Below, piece after piece: positions 5,330-5,442 of a DNA stretch of 5,442 nucleotides (position 1 is its first letter; the number at the start of each line of letters is the position of its first letter). Under the pieces are notes generated by a model. That model saw nothing but the letters and a program-made list of their open reading frames with translations. It did not search any database and was not told the DNA's origin. This DNA comes from Rhodocyclaceae bacterium UBA5602 (GTDB lineage: Bacteria > Pseudomonadota > Gammaproteobacteria > Burkholderiales > Rhodocyclaceae): positions 1 through 5,442 of the forward strand of contig DILC01000071.1 of NCBI GenBank assembly GCA_002424865.1, in the 5' to 3' direction. A program made the position numbers and the translations under genes.

Positions 5330-5442
5330 AGGAGTGACCCGGCGCCCAATGGCGTTGTTTTACGTTAAACAGCAGGGGGCTGGGGGTGCAAATGATTATT
5401 GCAAACCCGACGCATTCCCCCCGCTAAGAAATTATTTGCAAG
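5330..5442. other. AT-richer intergenic end of the window
   Basis: No gene is seen. TGCAAAT, TTGCAAAC and TTGCAAG recur at 5388, 5399 and 5435. An imperfect inverted repeat, TGTTTTAC/GTTAAACA, lies near 5355-5370. This may be the promoter region of a gene beyond the right edge, but no hexamer pair is good enough to call. Confidence 0.3.

Noticed and set aside
5039..5368. Plus-strand ORF of 109 codons across the ATCCC repeat
   Set aside because: It depends on translating the tandem repeat and GC hairpins, and shows no ribosome binding site or domain.

Overview
The window looks like a piece of a proteobacterial chromosome, most likely beta- or gammaproteobacterial. The reasons are a homodimeric-type pyruvate dehydrogenase E1 (AceE), moderately high G+C in the coding regions, and decayed IS4-family insertion sequences. 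The species cannot be named from the sequence alone.

Layout. (1) 1-1054, minus strand: the first 351 codons of aceE, which runs off the left edge, with a clear ribosome binding site and a leader of about 160 bp. (2) About 1216-1745, plus strand: the C-terminal half of an IS4-family transposase, broken by several frameshifts and ending in a recognisable terminal repeat. (3) 1746-3353: a cassette with two intact co-oriented genes, cysC (APS kinase, 1877-2494) and a TauE/SafE-type membrane transporter (2497-3288). A near-identical 26-bp palindromic repeat lies on each side (1755-1780 and 3328-3353). (4) 3354-3853: mostly unassigned, including a possible C-terminal gene remnant on the minus strand (3629-3850). 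(5) 3854-4358, minus strand: a second IS4-family remnant with both ends present but the C-terminal half of the transposase deleted, so it is a MITE-like derivative. (6) 4397-4911, plus strand: a gene of unknown function, interrupted by a -1 frameshift at a run of seven G. (7) 4912-5442: no convincing gene. It holds a short possible remnant, an ATCCC tandem repeat with strong G-quadruplex potential on the minus strand, and GC-rich hairpins of the kind found in multicopy intergenic repeats.

How it fits together. CysC makes PAPS from APS in assimilatory sulfate activation, and TauE/SafE proteins are associated with export of sulfite or other sulfur oxyanions and organosulfonates. Two translationally spaced genes of sulfur metabolism therefore sit between two inverted, decayed copies of related IS elements and between two short direct repeats, in a stretch lying between the housekeeping gene aceE and an unrelated gene. 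My reading is that the pair arrived, or was rearranged, with the help of the IS elements, which have since degenerated. This is inference. I found no clearly new defence or mobile system; the most unusual items are the repeat-bounded cysC-tauE cassette, the internally deleted IS4 derivative and the poly-G frameshift.
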